Shown: positions 62,401-64,000 of the stretch, one piece after another
Numbering within the stretch: position 1 is the first letter of the stretch
Layout: each line of letters opens with the position of its first letter
NCBI GenBank assembly: GCA_023055505.1
Contig: JALIRH010000010.1
Span: 1,737,501-1,801,500, forward strand
Origin: Callipepla californica brunnescens
Lineage: Eukaryota > Chordata > Aves > Galliformes > Odontophoridae
Reading direction: 5' to 3'
DNA length: 64,000 bases
Translations under genes and position numbers: made by a program
The notes under the pieces: model-generated
What the model saw: the letters and a program-made list of their open reading frames with translations, nothing else
Database searches by the model: none
Told to the model about the DNA's origin: nothing

Positions 62401-64000
62401 ATCATTCCAAGGTAAAAGTTTTCAAGATGCTAGTAATACACTGTACATTCTTTCAGCTGTCTTTTTTCCCTTCGTTCATTGAGCTAAAAGTTATTTGGCA
62501 GACTCATGACCCTGTAGTGGTTGTTGCTCATATCATTATTTGTTATGGTCGTGCTTCCTGTATGCGGGTGGTACTCATGCAATTCTGTTAGATGCTTGGT
62601 AAATGGATAGATAGGTGCAGTGTTGAATGTTCAATGCTGTAGGGTGAATACCCTGAAAGAATAGTACTCACACAAAATAATGAAGGCAGACAGTGTATTT
62701 TTGTATGGCTTATCCAGATAGTGTAAAGACAGACAGTAAATTAGGAAGGGCTCACCTGTCACTGATGGTCAAGGCTTGCCTGGAACTCTGCACGGGAGGG
62801 ATATCCAACAAGAAATCCTTCCCCAGTGATGGTCAGCCCTTAAATGGGGTCTGGGAGAGGTGGAGCCAGACTCCACCCCTTCCAGTCACACAGGTACATT
62901 GCCTTCACCTGTGCTCCTGTGTCTGACTCAGTGCTTGCCTCAGGTGATCAATCAGTGGTTCAGGCCGTGATTCAACAGTTCCCATACAGATGCTGTATCT
63001 TATCTTTACTAATTATTTTATACTTGACAACTCCTCTCATTAAGATGGGGAGAAACATTGTGAATGTAATGACAATAGTTTCAGGAGCAAAATGGGATAA
63101 ACCTATTCTGTGAAGAATCCTTGTACGAAAAGTTAGAAAGGAAAAGTGTGGTTAAAAAATTACCCGTTGTAAGGAGTCATGCCAAATTAAATGTTGAATC
63201 TTGTTTTCTGAATCACGGAGAGGATTGGAATGAGATGTGGCATGTGATTGTTTCAGTGAATATTATAAAAAGCTTTGGTAGCTTTCAAACCCATCAGCAC
63301 CATCAATTCTTAGGCAGATTCCAGTCTTGAAAGGTGTCTTAGATGTGCTTATTGTTACTTTTTGTGTCTGGAATGTAATTTTTGAAGACACTCAATCAGT
63401 TGTTTTTCTTCTTTTAAGTATTTCTGTTGGCTGCATTTGTCCTTATCTTTCATAGGTGCTGTGCGGCACCTCAAATAGATTACAATTACAAAAGTGCAGT
63501 AGATTTTTGCCCTTGTCACTAAAGAGAAGCACAGTTACTTTTATACAGTATGTAGGGAAAATGTCACTTAGTACTTCCAGGAGATAGGACCAAGGGGACT
63601 TGTCAGAAATGAGGCGTCACTGACTTTCCTTGGACATGGTTGCATACCCAGTTTAGCCCCACTGACAGTAGAATAGACCCTTGGGGAGCTATTGTCCTCT
63701 CCAGTGTATGAATCATTCCCTGAGCTTTGCATGAGGCATTCTGAGTTTCCGTCCCTGTGGCATATACCCACGCGCATGAGTATGTTTTGTTGGTTTATGT
63801 CCAAAATGAAGGCTTTGGTAGGCAACTTTTAAACGTATCTCTGCTTCAGCTGCCTACAGCCATCTGATGAGGCACGTAATAGCCAAGGAATCCTTAGGAT
63901 AAATTACCTAGCTGAGAGGTGGGAATAATGACAAGGTCTTAGATTGCTACCTGCAAATGCTTCCTAGCTGAGTTGGAATTGGGTCAAGTGGCTTGTTCAT

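Larger units (their letters stand above)
47536..64000 (+). other. TLK1: TLK1 intron 1 (incomplete at window end)
   Basis: It begins with donor GTAACC inside the CpG island. I searched by eye for the next TLK1 coding segment (starting with a MDELHSLDPRRQELLEARF type sequence) and did not find it, so the intron exceeds 16 kb. Contents: a GGC repeat, TA and CAAA microsatellites, a CR1 copy at 53.75-54.17 kb, a T-run at 59459-59478 and a possible unclassified repeat near 62.64-62.99 kb. Numerous short ORFs are unsupported. Confidence 0.75.

Noticed and set aside
1..64000. Search by eye for tRNA, rRNA, microRNA-like hairpins of known families, CRISPR arrays and prokaryotic systems
   Set aside because: None seen. 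The window is ordinary vertebrate nuclear sequence, and small RNA genes could be missed without a covariance-model search.

Overview
The window is vertebrate nuclear DNA, most likely from a bird. It has split genes with GT-AG introns, one strong CpG island in an otherwise AT-rich background, and interspersed repeats almost entirely of the CR1 LINE type, with characteristic tails ending in repeats of the 'attctatgattct' kind. A galliform such as chicken fits, but the species cannot be proven from sequence alone. There are no operons, phages, CRISPR arrays or bacterial-type systems.

Layout: (1) About 1.5-16.6 kb holds METTL8 on the + strand. I reconstructed nine coding exons with matched phases, giving a 414-residue protein. 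It carries a basic N-terminal presequence, a conserved tRNA m3C methyltransferase N-domain and a class I SAM-binding fold. The 5' non-coding exon(s) and promoter appear to lie upstream of the window. (2) About 16.6-46.4 kb is intergenic, about 30 kb, with no gene that I can support. It holds CR1 relics at 17.3-18.4, 36.5-37.2 and 38.7-41.2 kb, plus microsatellites and short exact tandem duplications. (3) About 46.6-48.1 kb is a CpG island that contains the first coding exon of TLK1 (+), ATG at 47394 and splice donor at 47536. (4) From 47.5 kb to the end is TLK1 intron 1, with no further coding exon seen.

METTL8 followed by TLK1 in the same orientation matches the neighbour order in other vertebrates. 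This supports calling the methyltransferase METTL8 and not its paralogue METTL2. METTL8 acts in mitochondria on tRNA position 32; TLK1 is a nuclear kinase of ASF1 histone chaperones. No functional link between them is implied by adjacency.

The most interesting signals are: a stop/start-overlapping chain of two upstream ORFs leading into the weak-context TLK1 ATG, with a GGC repeat coding polyalanine inside the first; a CR1 copy at 5.0-6.3 kb whose body is inverted relative to its tail, as twin priming would produce; a CR1 tail nested inside an older antisense CR1 at 17.3-18.4 kb; an old, 2.5-kb CR1/L3-like relic at 38.7-41.2 kb; and a consensus splice donor 36 bases after the METTL8 stop. I found no credible previously undescribed multi-gene system.
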